A stretch of 6,518 nt of DNA from Pseudomonadota bacterium (lineage in GTDB: Bacteria; Pseudomonadota; Alphaproteobacteria; Rhizobiales; Rhizobiaceae). The translations under genes were made by a program, and so were the position numbers. Positions within the stretch are counted from its first letter, which is position 1. Each line of letters begins with the position of its first letter. The notes under the pieces are model-generated. The model searched no databases. It was given only the letters and a program-made list of their open reading frames with translations, and was not told the origin of the DNA. The stretch covers positions 1 through 6,518 of the forward strand of contig JAEZXF010000123.1 of the NCBI GenBank assembly GCA_023419995.1, in the 5' to 3' direction. Positions 1 to 6,518 of this stretch are shown in pieces.

Positions 1-1
1 C

Positions 2-775
2 GGCTGGCCGCGCGCGCGCATCGCCGGCTACGCGCTGATGGCGATGTGGAGCGCGGCCGCCCTCGCCCTCGTCCTCCATCTCGTCTCCGCCTACGACCCC
101 CACCTCTTCGCCCGCTACGCGCCCAACTACCTGTCGGGCCTGAAGATCACGCTCCAGCTCGTCGGCCTCTCGGTCGCGCTCGGCGCGCTGCTGTCCGCGC
201 CCGTGGCCTATGCCCGCGCCTCGAAGGTCCGCTGGCTCGCCTGGCCGGCCTATGCCTACGTCTATTTCTTCCGCGGCACGCCGCTTCTGGCCCAGGCCTT
301 CCTGATCTATTACGGCGCCGGCAATTTCCGGCCCCAGCTCGAGGCGCTGGGCCTGTGGGGGTTCTTCCGCGAGGCATGGTACTGCGCGCTCTTCGCCTTC
401 ACGCTCAACACCGCCGCCTATCAGGCGGAGATCCTGCGCGGCGCGGTGCAGTCGGTGCCGAGGGGCCAGTGGGAAGGAGCCGCCTCCCTCGGCATCCCGC
501 GCTGGCTGACGCTACGCAGGATCATCCTGCCGCAGGCGCTCATCGTCGCGCTGCGCCCCTACGGCAACGAGATCATCCTGATGATCAAGGGCTCGGCCAT
601 CGTCGCCATCATCACCGTGCTCGACCTGATGGGCGAGACGCGCCGCGCCTATTCGCGCACCTTCGATTTCCAGACCTATCTCTGGGCGGCGGTGATCTAC
701 CTTGCGATCGTCGAGCTGCTGCGCAACATAGTCAACCACATCGAAGGCCGCATCACCGCGCACCTCAGGCGCTGA
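2..775 (+). CDS. Amino-acid ABC transporter permease (HisM/OccM type), 5' end beyond window
   Basis: This is an inner-membrane permease subunit of a polar amino-acid uptake ABC transporter. Counting from the ATG at 38 (245 residues), the family landmarks are the start of the permease core near Y31-L33, the Arg-Gly-Thr-Pro motif at 79-82 after a tyrosine-rich helix, an Asn-Thr-Ala-Ala-Tyr stretch near 124-128, and the cytoplasmic EAA loop at 146-165 (E146, G152, P165) that docks on the ATPase. The frame stays open to the left edge, and the codons before 38 encode an Arg-containing stretch running into the first hydrophobic helix, so the true start is probably upstream. About 30 residues precede the usual core, adding one N-terminal helix. 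No ATPase gene follows; the next gene is a dehydrogenase, so the ATPase and binding protein must be upstream or elsewhere. The substrate is unknown. Confidence 0.9.
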   Translation, partial: GWPRARIAGYALMAMWSAAALALVLHLVSAYDPHLFARYAPNYLSGLKITLQLVGLSVALGALLSAPVAYARASKVRWLAWPAYAYVYFFRGTPLLAQAFLIYYGAGNFRPQLEALGLWGFFREAWYCALFAFTLNTAAYQAEILRGAVQSVPRGQWEGAASLGIPRWLTLRRIILPQALIVALRPYGNEIILMIKGSAIVAIITVLDLMGETRRAYSRTFDFQTYLWAAVIYLAIVELLRNIVNHIEGRITAHLRR

Positions 776-805
776 GCGGCACCGACTTCTGAACCGCAAA
801 GAACG

Positions 806-811
806 AAGGAG
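806..811 (+). promoter_or_regulatory. Ribosome binding site for the dehydrogenase gene
   Basis: AAGGAG lies 7 nt before the ATG at 819 and only 4 nt before the GTG at 816. It therefore decides between two adjacent in-frame start codons in favour of the ATG. Confidence 0.75.
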
Positions 812-818
812 AGCCGTG

Positions 819-1688
819 ATGGCCAAGGTTGCATTTCTCGGGCTGGGCGTCATGGGCTATCCGATGGCAGGGCACCTGAAGAACCGCGGCGGCCACGAGG
901 TCACGGTCTACAACCGCACCGCCGCGAAGGCTGAGAAATGGGTGTCCGAGCACGGCGGACGCGCCGCAGCCACCCCGGCCGAGGCCGCGGCCGGGCAGGA
1001 TTTCGTCTTCGCCTGCGTCGGCAACGACGACGACCTGCGCGCCGTGACCGTCGGGGCCGGCGGCGCGTTCGACGCGATGAAGCCGGGCGCGATCTTCGTC
1101 GACAACACCACGGCCTCGGCCGAGGTCGCGCGCGAGCTCGACGCCGAGGCACGGAAACGCGGCCTCGGCTTCGTCGACGCGCCGGTTTCCGGCGGCCAGG
1201 CCGGAGCGGAGAACGGCGTGCTGACCGTGATGTGCGGCGGCGACGAGGCGACCTTCGGCAAGGCCAAGCCGGTTATCGATTCCTTCGCCCGCATGGTCGG
1301 GCTGATGGGCCCGGCCGGCGCCGGCCAGCTCACCAAGATGATCAACCAGATCTGCATCGCCGGCCTGGTGCAGGGGCTGTCGGAGGGCATCCATTTCGGC
1401 AGGAAGGCCGGCCTCGACATCGAGAAGGTGATCGAGGTCATCTCCAAGGGCGCGGCCGGCTCGTGGCAGATGGAGAACCGCCACAAGACGATGGCCGCGG
1501 GCAAGTACGATTTCGGCTTCGCCGTGGACTGGATGCGCAAGGATCTCGGCATCGTGCTGGAAGAGGCAGACCGCAACGGGGCGAAGCTTCCCGTCACCGC
1601 GCTCGTCGACCAGTTCTACAAGGACGTGCAGCAGATGGGCGGCCGGCGCTGGGACACCTCCTCGCTGCTGGCGCGCCTGGAGCGGTAA
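819..1688 (+). CDS. NAD(P)-dependent beta-hydroxyacid dehydrogenase (3-hydroxyisobutyrate dehydrogenase family)
   Basis: A 289-residue soluble oxidoreductase expected to oxidise a short 3-hydroxy acid, or reduce the matching semialdehyde, with NAD(P). The N-terminal Rossmann fold has Gly-Leu-Gly-x-Met-Gly at 8-13 and Asn-Arg-Thr at 32-34 after the second strand; the Arg hints at NADP use (inference). The substrate signature is Ser-Gly-Gly at 124-126 followed by a Gly-x-Leu-Thr-Val-Met stretch. The catalytic Lys is K173, with N176 beside it, and the conserved Lys-Asp-Leu is at 241-243. Length is normal for the family. A GTG at 816 lies directly before the ATG at 819; the ATG is preferred because AAGGAG at 806-811 is then 7 nt away. 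The gene follows the permease by 43 bp and precedes the alkylation-repair gene by 2 bp. The exact substrate (hydroxyisobutyrate, tartronate semialdehyde or another) cannot be told from sequence. Confidence 0.93.
   Translation: MAKVAFLGLGVMGYPMAGHLKNRGGHEVTVYNRTAAKAEKWVSEHGGRAAATPAEAAAGQDFVFACVGNDDDLRAVTVGAGGAFDAMKPGAIFVDNTTASAEVARELDAEARKRGLGFVDAPVSGGQAGAENGVLTVMCGGDEATFGKAKPVIDSFARMVGLMGPAGAGQLTKMINQICIAGLVQGLSEGIHFGRKAGLDIEKVIEVISKGAAGSWQMENRHKTMAAGKYDFGFAVDWMRKDLGIVLEEADRNGAKLPVTALVDQFYKDVQQMGGRRWDTSSLLARLER
1679..1682 (+). promoter_or_regulatory. Ribosome binding site inside the dehydrogenase 3' end
   Basis: GGAG lies 8 nt before the ATG at 1691, within the last codons of the dehydrogenase gene. 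The site is kept clear only while ribosomes translate the upstream gene, which fits translational coupling of the two genes. Confidence 0.6.
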
Positions 1689-1690
1689 TC

Positions 1691-2401
1691 ATGGCGGCGG
1701 CCGGCCTGTCGTCCGCCTCGACCGTCGCGGCGATCGTCGCGCATCTGGAAACGCTGCGCTCGGAGACGAACATCGCCGGCATGGCGCGCTACGGTATCCG
1801 CACCGATGCCGCGCTCGGCATCTCCAACCCGGACATGCAGAAAATCGGCCGGCTGGTCGGTCGCGACCACGCCCGGGCGATGGAGCTCTGGCGGACAGGC
1901 ATCCGCGAGGCGCGGATGCTCGCCCTCTACACCGCCGAGCCCGCCCGCCTGACGGCGGACGAAGCCCGGCGCTGGGCCGGCGACTTCGCCTCGTGGGAGA
2001 TCGTCGACGCCGCGGCCGATCTCTTCGTCGAGGCGCGGCTGGAGGCGGTGCTGGTGCCGGAGTTCGCCGAAGACGGGCGCGAGTTCGTACGCCGCGCCGC
2101 CTTCGCGATGATCGCCGGCGCGGCGGTCCACCTCAAGCGCGAACCGGACGCCACGCTCACCGGTTGGCTGCCGCTGGTCGAGCGCCATTCCGGCGACGAG
2201 CGCAACTTCGTCAAAAAGGCCGTCAACTGGGCGCTGCGCAACATCGGCAAGCGCAACCTCGCCTGCCACGCCCCGGCGCTGGCGCTGGCCGAACGGCTCG
2301 CGGTCTCGCCGGACAGGACGGCGCGCTGGATCGGCAAGGACGCCGTGCGCGAGCTTGCCGACGCGAAGACCCTGGAGCGGGTGCGGAAGAAGACGGCCTA
2401 G
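1691..2401 (+). CDS. DNA alkylation repair protein (AlkD-like HEAT-repeat family)
   Basis: A 236-residue all-helical protein of the DNA alkylation repair family, whose characterised member AlkD is a DNA glycosylase that removes N3- and N7-alkylated purines. Family hallmarks run along its length: Ala-Arg-Tyr-Gly-Ile at 32-36, Glu-Ala-Arg-Met-Leu at 73-77, Ser-Trp-Glu-Ile-Val-Asp at 101-106, Phe-Val-Arg-Arg-Ala-Ala-Phe at 132-138, Arg-Asn-Phe-Val-Lys-Lys-Ala at 171-177 with Trp180, and Arg-Trp-Ile near 212-214. By motif alignment W102, D106 and W180 match the Trp/Asp/Trp DNA-binding cleft residues of Bacillus cereus AlkD, so the active site looks intact. The ATG at 1691 is 2 bp after the dehydrogenase stop, with GGAG at 1679-1682, suggesting translational coupling. 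The TAG stop sits inside the terminator-like palindrome shared with the convergent regulator gene. Repair activity is inferred from family membership. Confidence 0.92.
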   Translation: MAAAGLSSASTVAAIVAHLETLRSETNIAGMARYGIRTDAALGISNPDMQKIGRLVGRDHARAMELWRTGIREARMLALYTAEPARLTADEARRWAGDFASWEIVDAAADLFVEARLEAVLVPEFAEDGREFVRRAAFAMIAGAAVHLKREPDATLTGWLPLVERHSGDERNFVKKAVNWALRNIGKRNLACHAPALALAERLAVSPDRTARWIGKDAVRELADAKTLERVRKKTA

Positions 2402-2427
2402 GCTGCCGCCGGCGGCAGCCTAGGCCG
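2394..2427. terminator. Perfect palindrome at convergent gene ends, likely bidirectional terminator
   Basis: A perfect 34-bp inverted repeat is centred between 2410 and 2411, with 17-bp GC-rich arms. As RNA it would form a very stable hairpin from either strand. It spans the 18-bp gap between the convergent alkylation-repair and Lrp-type genes and contains both TAG stop codons (2399-2401 plus, 2420-2422 minus) at mirror positions. Neither side has a true U-tract. Readthrough on the minus strand meets a pyrimidine-rich stretch (revcomp of about 2382-2393), and the plus side has only scattered T. Bidirectional termination or 3'-end protection is inferred. Confidence 0.75.
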
Positions 2428-2911
2428 CGTTCGCGCCGCTTTCCTTGTCGAGCACCAGATAGTCGAGCGGAAGCTGGGTGGTGTTCTTGATCTGCTCCAT
2501 CGCGAAGGCCGACGACACGTCGCGGATCTCGATCTTCGAGATCAGCCGCTTGTAGAAGGCGTCGTAGGCGGCGATGTCGGGCACCACCACGCGCAGCAGA
2601 TAGTCGATCTCGCCGCTCATGCGGTAGAACTCGACGACCTCGGGAAACTCCTGGATCACCTCGGAGAAGCGCTTCAGCCACTCCATGCTGTGGGTGTTGG
2701 TGCGGATCGACACGAAGACGTTGACGCGCGTATTGACCTTGCCCGGGTCGAGGATGGCGACGCGGCGCTGGATGACGCCCTCCTCCTCCAGCTTCTGGAT
2801 CCGCCGCCAGCACGGCGTCGTCGAGAGGCCGACCTTCTTGGCGATGTCGGCGACGGCGAGCGTCGAATCCTCCTGCAGGAGGCGAAGAATTTTGCGGTCG
2901 AGGCGGTCCAT
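2420..2911 (-). CDS. Lrp/AsnC-family transcriptional regulator, DecR (YbaO)-like
   Basis: A 163-residue regulator with the standard two-domain layout. The N-terminal winged helix-turn-helix spans about residues 3-50, with the recognition helix around 30-40 (Ser-Thr-Thr-Pro-Cys-Trp-Arg-Arg). A linker strand leads to the C-terminal RAM effector and oligomerisation domain (about 62-145), with the Ser-Gly-Glu-x-Asp-Tyr-Leu effector-site motif at 99-105. The Pro-Cys-Trp motif, a Phe-Tyr-Lys-Arg-Leu near 119-123 and a Met-Glu-Gln-Ile-Lys-x-Thr-Thr near 138-145 recall E. coli DecR (YbaO), a cysteine-responsive activator. That assignment is from memory and tentative. The ATG at 2911 is preferred over longer forms because GGAG (plus positions 2919-2922) lies 7 nt upstream and the HTH starts at once. 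Autoregulation is suggested by an inverted repeat over its candidate -10. Targets may be amino-acid transport or catabolism genes, but none is proven here. Confidence 0.92.
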   Translation of the reverse strand: MDRLDRKILRLLQEDSTLAVADIAKKVGLSTTPCWRRIQKLEEEGVIQRRVAILDPGKVNTRVNVFVSIRTNTHSMEWLKRFSEVIQEFPEVVEFYRMSGEIDYLLRVVVPDIAAYDAFYKRLISKIEIRDVSSAFAMEQIKNTTQLPLDYLVLDKESGANAA

Positions 2912-2928
2912 ATGGTGGCTCCGTAGAA

Positions 2929-2952
2929 TTTCATGCCAATATGAGCATGAAA
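2929..2952. promoter_or_regulatory. Inverted repeat, candidate Lrp-type operator
   Basis: TTTCATGC (2929-2936) is mirrored exactly by GCATGAAA (2945-2952) across an AT-leaning 8-nt spacer, giving a 24-bp dyad centred at 2940.5. The dyad covers the candidate -10 element of the Lrp-type gene. A dyad with an AT-rich centre over the promoter of an Lrp/AsnC gene fits autoregulation, which is common in this family. Binding is inferred. Confidence 0.5.
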
Positions 2953-2966
2953 ACATACCTCGACAA
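2938..2966 (-). promoter_or_regulatory. Candidate sigma-70 promoter of the Lrp-type gene
   Basis: Read on the minus strand, a -35-like TTGTCG (plus 2961-2966) and a -10-like CATATT (plus 2938-2943) are separated by exactly 17 nt; each matches the consensus at 4 of 6 positions. The element lies in the only clearly AT-richer stretch of the neighbourhood and ends 26 bp upstream of the ATG at 2911, giving a short leader. Confidence 0.5.
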
Positions 2967-3020
2967 GAAACATTTTCCCGTACATGGCACCGAAGGCGCG
3001 GAATACGCCTACGGATCAAG

Positions 3021-3048
3021 CCCGGCGCGCATTGCGTTTGCGCGCGGG
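3021..3048 (-). terminator. GC-rich hairpin downstream of the GST gene
   Basis: GCGCGCA (3025-3031) pairs with TGCGCGC (3039-3045) around a 7-nt loop. CCC at 3021-3023 and GGG at 3046-3048 extend the stem past one bulged G. It lies about 30 bp beyond the stop of the glutathione S-transferase gene on the minus strand. No strong U-tract follows, so it may be a weak or Rho-assisted terminator. It also lies upstream of the Lrp-type promoter. The rest of 2912-3076 shows no gene. Confidence 0.4.
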
Positions 3049-3076
3049 CCCGCTGCCTTCGGATGAACCCGCCGGA

Positions 3077-3688
3077 TCAGGCGTCGGCGCTCGGACGCGC
3101 ACGGAGGGCGGCGTACCAGCGCCGCACGTGGGCCAGTTCCTCCGGAACGGCGATGCGCGCCGGCTTCATGAAGTCGACGGCGATCATCCCGGTGATGTCG
3201 GCGATCGAGTAGGCGTCGCCGGCCGCGAACTCGCGGCCCGCCAGTTCCCTGTCGAGCAGGGAAAGGAAGACGAGCGCCTTGGGCCGGTTCGCCTCACCCC
3301 ACTCGGCGATCTGCGGCACCTCCCACCCGGCCATGGCCGGATGCGTGTGGCGGAACGCCTGCGCCACCGGCATCAGCAGGTTGAGCTCCATGCGCCGCTG
3401 CCACTCCTCGACGCGCGCCCGGCCGAGGGCGCCGGCGCCGAACAGCGGCGGCTGCGGCTGCACTTCCTCGAAATAGCGGCAGATGGCGACGGATTCGGTG
3501 ATCACCGTGCCGTCGTCGAGCTCGAGCACCGGCAGCCGCAGCAGCGGGTTGCGATCGGCGACCTCGGGCGCGCGGTGTCCCATCGCGCCCATGTCGACGG
3601 GCACCAGCGGCACCTCGATGCCCTTCTCGGCCAGGAACACGCGCACCCGGCGCGGATTGGGCGCCTTGCCCCCGTCGAACAGCTTCAT
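3077..3688 (-). CDS. Glutathione S-transferase family protein
   Basis: A 203-residue cytosolic protein with the usual GST layout and length. The N-terminal thioredoxin-like domain (about 1-75) starts in a first strand and has an Ala-Pro-Asn-Pro-Arg-Arg stretch at 9-14 in the catalytic loop. The cis-proline P53 lies in Leu-Pro-Val-Leu, and Glu65-Ser66 form the motif that binds the gamma-glutamyl part of glutathione. The all-helical C-terminal domain (about 90-203) carries the N-capping box Ser161-x-x-Asp164 followed by a hydrophobic helix. Position 10 is Pro rather than the Cys of beta-class GSTs, and N11 is the nearest candidate for stabilising glutathione; class is unassigned. A strong AGGGAGGAG (plus 3695-3703) sits 6 nt before the ATG, fixing the start. 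The gene lies 28 bp downstream of the nuclease gene and is probably co-transcribed with it. The substrate is unknown. Confidence 0.92.
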   Translation of the reverse strand: MKLFDGGKAPNPRRVRVFLAEKGIEVPLVPVDMGAMGHRAPEVADRNPLLRLPVLELDDGTVITESVAICRYFEEVQPQPPLFGAGALGRARVEEWQRRMELNLLMPVAQAFRHTHPAMAGWEVPQIAEWGEANRPKALVFLSLLDRELAGREFAAGDAYSIADITGMIAVDFMKPARIAVPEELAHVRRWYAALRARPSADA

Positions 3689-3694
3689 CGGAAT

Positions 3695-3703
3695 CTCCTC
3701 CCT
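3695..3703 (-). promoter_or_regulatory. Strong ribosome binding site for the GST gene
   Basis: On the minus strand AGGGAGGAG lies 6 nt before the ATG at 3688. It is the best Shine-Dalgarno match in the window. It rules out longer in-frame forms that would read back through the end of the nuclease gene, and suggests the GST is made at a higher rate than its upstream neighbour. Confidence 0.75.
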
Positions 3704-3716
3704 TGGAACCGTCACT

Positions 3717-4331
3717 CTAGACGCCGAACAGGCCGCGCAGCCAGCCGAAAAACGCCGGGAACCAGTCGTGCCGGTCCTGGGCGAGGCCGCCATGCACGCG
3801 CCGCCAATCCTGCGGCCGCTCGAACGAGCCGGCCCACAACCCGCGGCCGGCGCGCCGCGCCGCATCCTCCTCCCGGTCGTAGTCGCCATAGGCAACGGCC
3901 CAGCCCGCCTCCACCATCGCCCGGTTCAGCTCGACGCCGCCGGCGACGCAGCGCGCCAGCAGGCGGTCGTAGCGATCCCGGCGCGAGCCGCGGCAGGAAA
4001 TCTCCCGTCCGGCGACGAGCGCATCCAGCGCCCTGCGCGCCTCCGCGCCGCAGGGATAGCCGGTCCCGGCGCGGGTGCAGGTCTGGCCGATCTCCGGCGC
4101 GTCGATGCCTTCGAGGCGGATGCGCACCACGCCATGCGCCAGTGAATCCCCGTCCGCCACCCGCATCGTCGCGTCCAGCACCTCGACGGGGCCGGAGAGC
4201 GGCCCCCGCGCCGCCGCGAAGGCGAGGAGCGCCAGGAAGGCGACGGCCAGCACGCCGTCCGCCGCGCGCCGCCAGCGGAACGCCCGCCCGCGCGCGCGGC
4301 GCGGTCCACCTGCGGGCCTGCGACGGCGCAT
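3717..4331 (-). CDS. Thermonuclease (Staphylococcal nuclease-like) family protein, membrane-anchored or exported
   Basis: A 204-residue SNase-fold protein. The N-terminus has 11 arginines in the first 22 residues, then a hydrophobic helix at about 27-41 ending in Ala-rich sequence, which reads as a signal anchor or a signal peptide, so the domain should act in the periplasm or outside. The OB-fold nuclease domain spans about 50-165. By motif, D62 (in Asp-Gly-Asp), D77 and E80 (in Ile-Asp-Ala-Pro-Glu), R72 and R123 match the Ca2+ and catalytic residues D21, D40, E43, R35 and R87 of staphylococcal nuclease, so it looks catalytically complete. C85/C94 and C113/C128 could form disulfides after export. 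The tail (about 185-204) is rich in Trp and Phe and of unknown role. The ATG at 4331 has only a weak AAGAGAG-like site upstream, so the start is less certain than the domain. Nucleic-acid cleavage is inferred. Confidence 0.88.
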   Translation of the reverse strand: MRRRRPAGGPRRARGRAFRWRRAADGVLAVAFLALLAFAAARGPLSGPVEVLDATMRVADGDSLAHGVVRIRLEGIDAPEIGQTCTRAGTGYPCGAEARRALDALVAGREISCRGSRRDRYDRLLARCVAGGVELNRAMVEAGWAVAYGDYDREEDAARRAGRGLWAGSFERPQDWRRVHGGLAQDRHDWFPAFFGWLRGLFGV

Positions 4332-4370
4332 CAGGGGAAGGCTCTCTTAATCATTCGGGGCTAGCTTGCC

Positions 4371-5948
<1,578 letters not shown>

Positions 5949-5970
5949 GCCGGCCGATCAAGGCATGCCG

Positions 5971-5991
5971 GCCGGAACCGGGCCTTCCGGC
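5971..5991. terminator. Candidate hairpin between the convergent kinase and cobT-like genes
   Basis: GCCGGAA (5971-5977) pairs perfectly with TTCCGGC (5985-5991) around a 7-nt loop, 22 bp after the kinase stop, in the 95-bp gap between convergent genes. A second GCCGGCC repeat (5949-5955 and 5967-5973) overlaps it and could form an alternative fold. No T-run follows on either strand, so intrinsic termination is uncertain. The rest of the gap (5992-6043) shows nothing recognisable. Confidence 0.4.
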
Positions 5992-6043
5992 GTGAAATCA
6001 AGGAATTAGGACAGCAGCCTGAATCGCTTTCGCAGCGTGCGCC

Positions 6044-6518
6044 TCAGGGCCGCACCACCATGCCCGAATGCGCGAGCGCCGCGTTCTTGACGATGCCGGC
6101 CGCGAGGGCCGCGCCTGCCCCCTCCCCGTCGCCGAGCGAAAGATCGACGAGGGGAGAAAGCCCCAGGACCTCGGCGGCCTTCGCCATGCCCCCGGCGGTC
6201 GAGACGTGCCCGAGCATGCAGTGGTCGATGGCCGTCGGCTCCATGGCCTTCAGCACCGCCGCAGCCGCGAGGCTGACATAGCCGTCGAGGACCACGGGGA
6301 TCTTCTCCATGCGGGCGGCGAGGATCGCGCCGGCGATCGCCGCGAGCTCGCGACCACCGAGCCGGCGCAGCGCCTCCAGCGGGTCCTTGAGATGCGCGCG
6401 GTGGAGCGCCAGCGCCTGCTCGACCTTCCCGGCATGGGTCTCGGTCCAGTCGGAGATGGGCCCGCCGTGCAGCGCCGCCATCAGCGCCGCGGCCGACAGC
6501 TCGCCGCCGGCGCCGATG
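6044..6518 (-). CDS. cobT: CobT-like nicotinate-nucleotide:base phosphoribosyltransferase, C-terminal part only
   Basis: The last 157 or so residues of a CobT-family protein; the 5' part lies beyond the right edge (a full CobT has about 340 residues). CobT makes alpha-ribazole phosphate from nicotinate mononucleotide and 5,6-dimethylbenzimidazole for the lower loop of cobalamin. Family sequence includes a Leu-Gly-Gly-Arg-Glu-Leu-Ala-Ala-Ile-Ala-Gly run (6344-6376), Leu-Asp-Gly-Tyr-Val (about 6275-6289), Asp-His-Cys-x-x-Gly-His-Val, and a C-terminal Gly-Glu-Gly-x-Gly-Ala-Ala-Leu-Ala-Ala-Gly whose Glu matches the proposed catalytic Glu317 of Salmonella CobT. Two things are odd. The usual Gly-x-Gly-Asn-Thr-Thr motif reads Gly-Ala-Gly-Gly-Glu-Leu (6497-6514), and the Gly-x-Gly-Thr-Gly loop after it seems absent. 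The C-terminus is also short, ending Met-Val-Val-Arg-Pro. It may be the working enzyme with a changed site or a paralog. The ATG at 6481 is internal, not the start. Confidence 0.82.
   Translation of the reverse strand, partial: IGAGGELSAAALMAALHGGPISDWTETHAGKVEQALALHRAHLKDPLEALRRLGGRELAAIAGAILAARMEKIPVVLDGYVSLAAAAVLKAMEPTAIDHCMLGHVSTAGGMAKAAEVLGLSPLVDLSLGDGEGAGAALAAGIVKNAALAHSGMVVRP

Noticed and set aside
938..1690. In-frame upstream extension of the alkylation-repair gene through the dehydrogenase gene
   Set aside because: The extension is Arg-rich low-complexity sequence read out of frame from the dehydrogenase. The family homology begins after the ATG at 1691, which has a ribosome binding site.
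2912..3019. A longer 199-residue form of the Lrp-type regulator
   Set aside because: The extra N-terminal stretch would cover the AT-rich promoter region and is not part of the family. The ATG at 2911 has a well-spaced GGAG.
3689..3895. A longer 272-residue form of the GST starting at 3895
   Set aside because: The extra residues read through the nuclease gene's 3' end out of frame. The ATG at 3688 has a strong Shine-Dalgarno site and matches the family's usual first strand.
4332..4370. A minus-strand promoter for the nuclease-GST pair in the divergent gap
   Set aside because: A CTGTCA hexamer on the minus strand (plus 4371-4376) is an acceptable -35, but no convincing -10 lies at proper spacing. 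The promoter could not be placed.

Overview
The window is GC-rich and gene-dense, with GC strongly favoured at third codon positions. Its gene types (a HisM-type amino-acid permease, an Lrp/AsnC regulator of the DecR-like group, a hybrid-free histidine kinase, a rhizobial-style cobT-family gene) suggest an alphaproteobacterium, most likely of the Rhizobiales. That placement is inferred from protein resemblance and composition, not from a marker gene. I see no rRNA, tRNA, CRISPR array, insertion sequence or phage gene; this looks like ordinary chromosomal sequence.

Left block, plus strand (2-2401): the 3' part of an amino-acid ABC transporter permease gene, then a beta-hydroxyacid dehydrogenase of the 3-hydroxyisobutyrate dehydrogenase family 43 bp later, then a DNA alkylation repair (AlkD-like HEAT-repeat) gene only 2 bp after that. 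Spacing suggests one transcript, with the last two genes probably translationally coupled. This block meets a convergent Lrp/AsnC regulator gene (2420-2911, minus). The two stop codons lie symmetrically inside a perfect 34-bp palindrome that is probably a shared bidirectional terminator.

Middle block, minus strand (4331 down to 2420): an exported Staphylococcus-nuclease-like protein gene (3717-4331) and a glutathione S-transferase gene (3077-3688), 28 bp apart and probably co-transcribed. A hairpin then separates them from the Lrp-type gene, which has its own candidate promoter with an operator-like inverted repeat over the -10 element.

Right block: an orphan six-pass membrane histidine kinase (4371-5948, plus) is divergent from the nuclease gene. 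It converges on the 3' part of a cobT-like gene (6044 to the right edge, minus). The visible part of that cobT-family protein keeps the C-terminal Glu-Gly motif but departs from the usual family motifs in the substrate-binding region. It is the most unusual protein in the window.

No clearly new multi-gene system is visible. The best leads are the divergent CobT-like protein, the double-stop palindrome, the Lrp operator candidate and the uncharacterised membrane sensor of the kinase.
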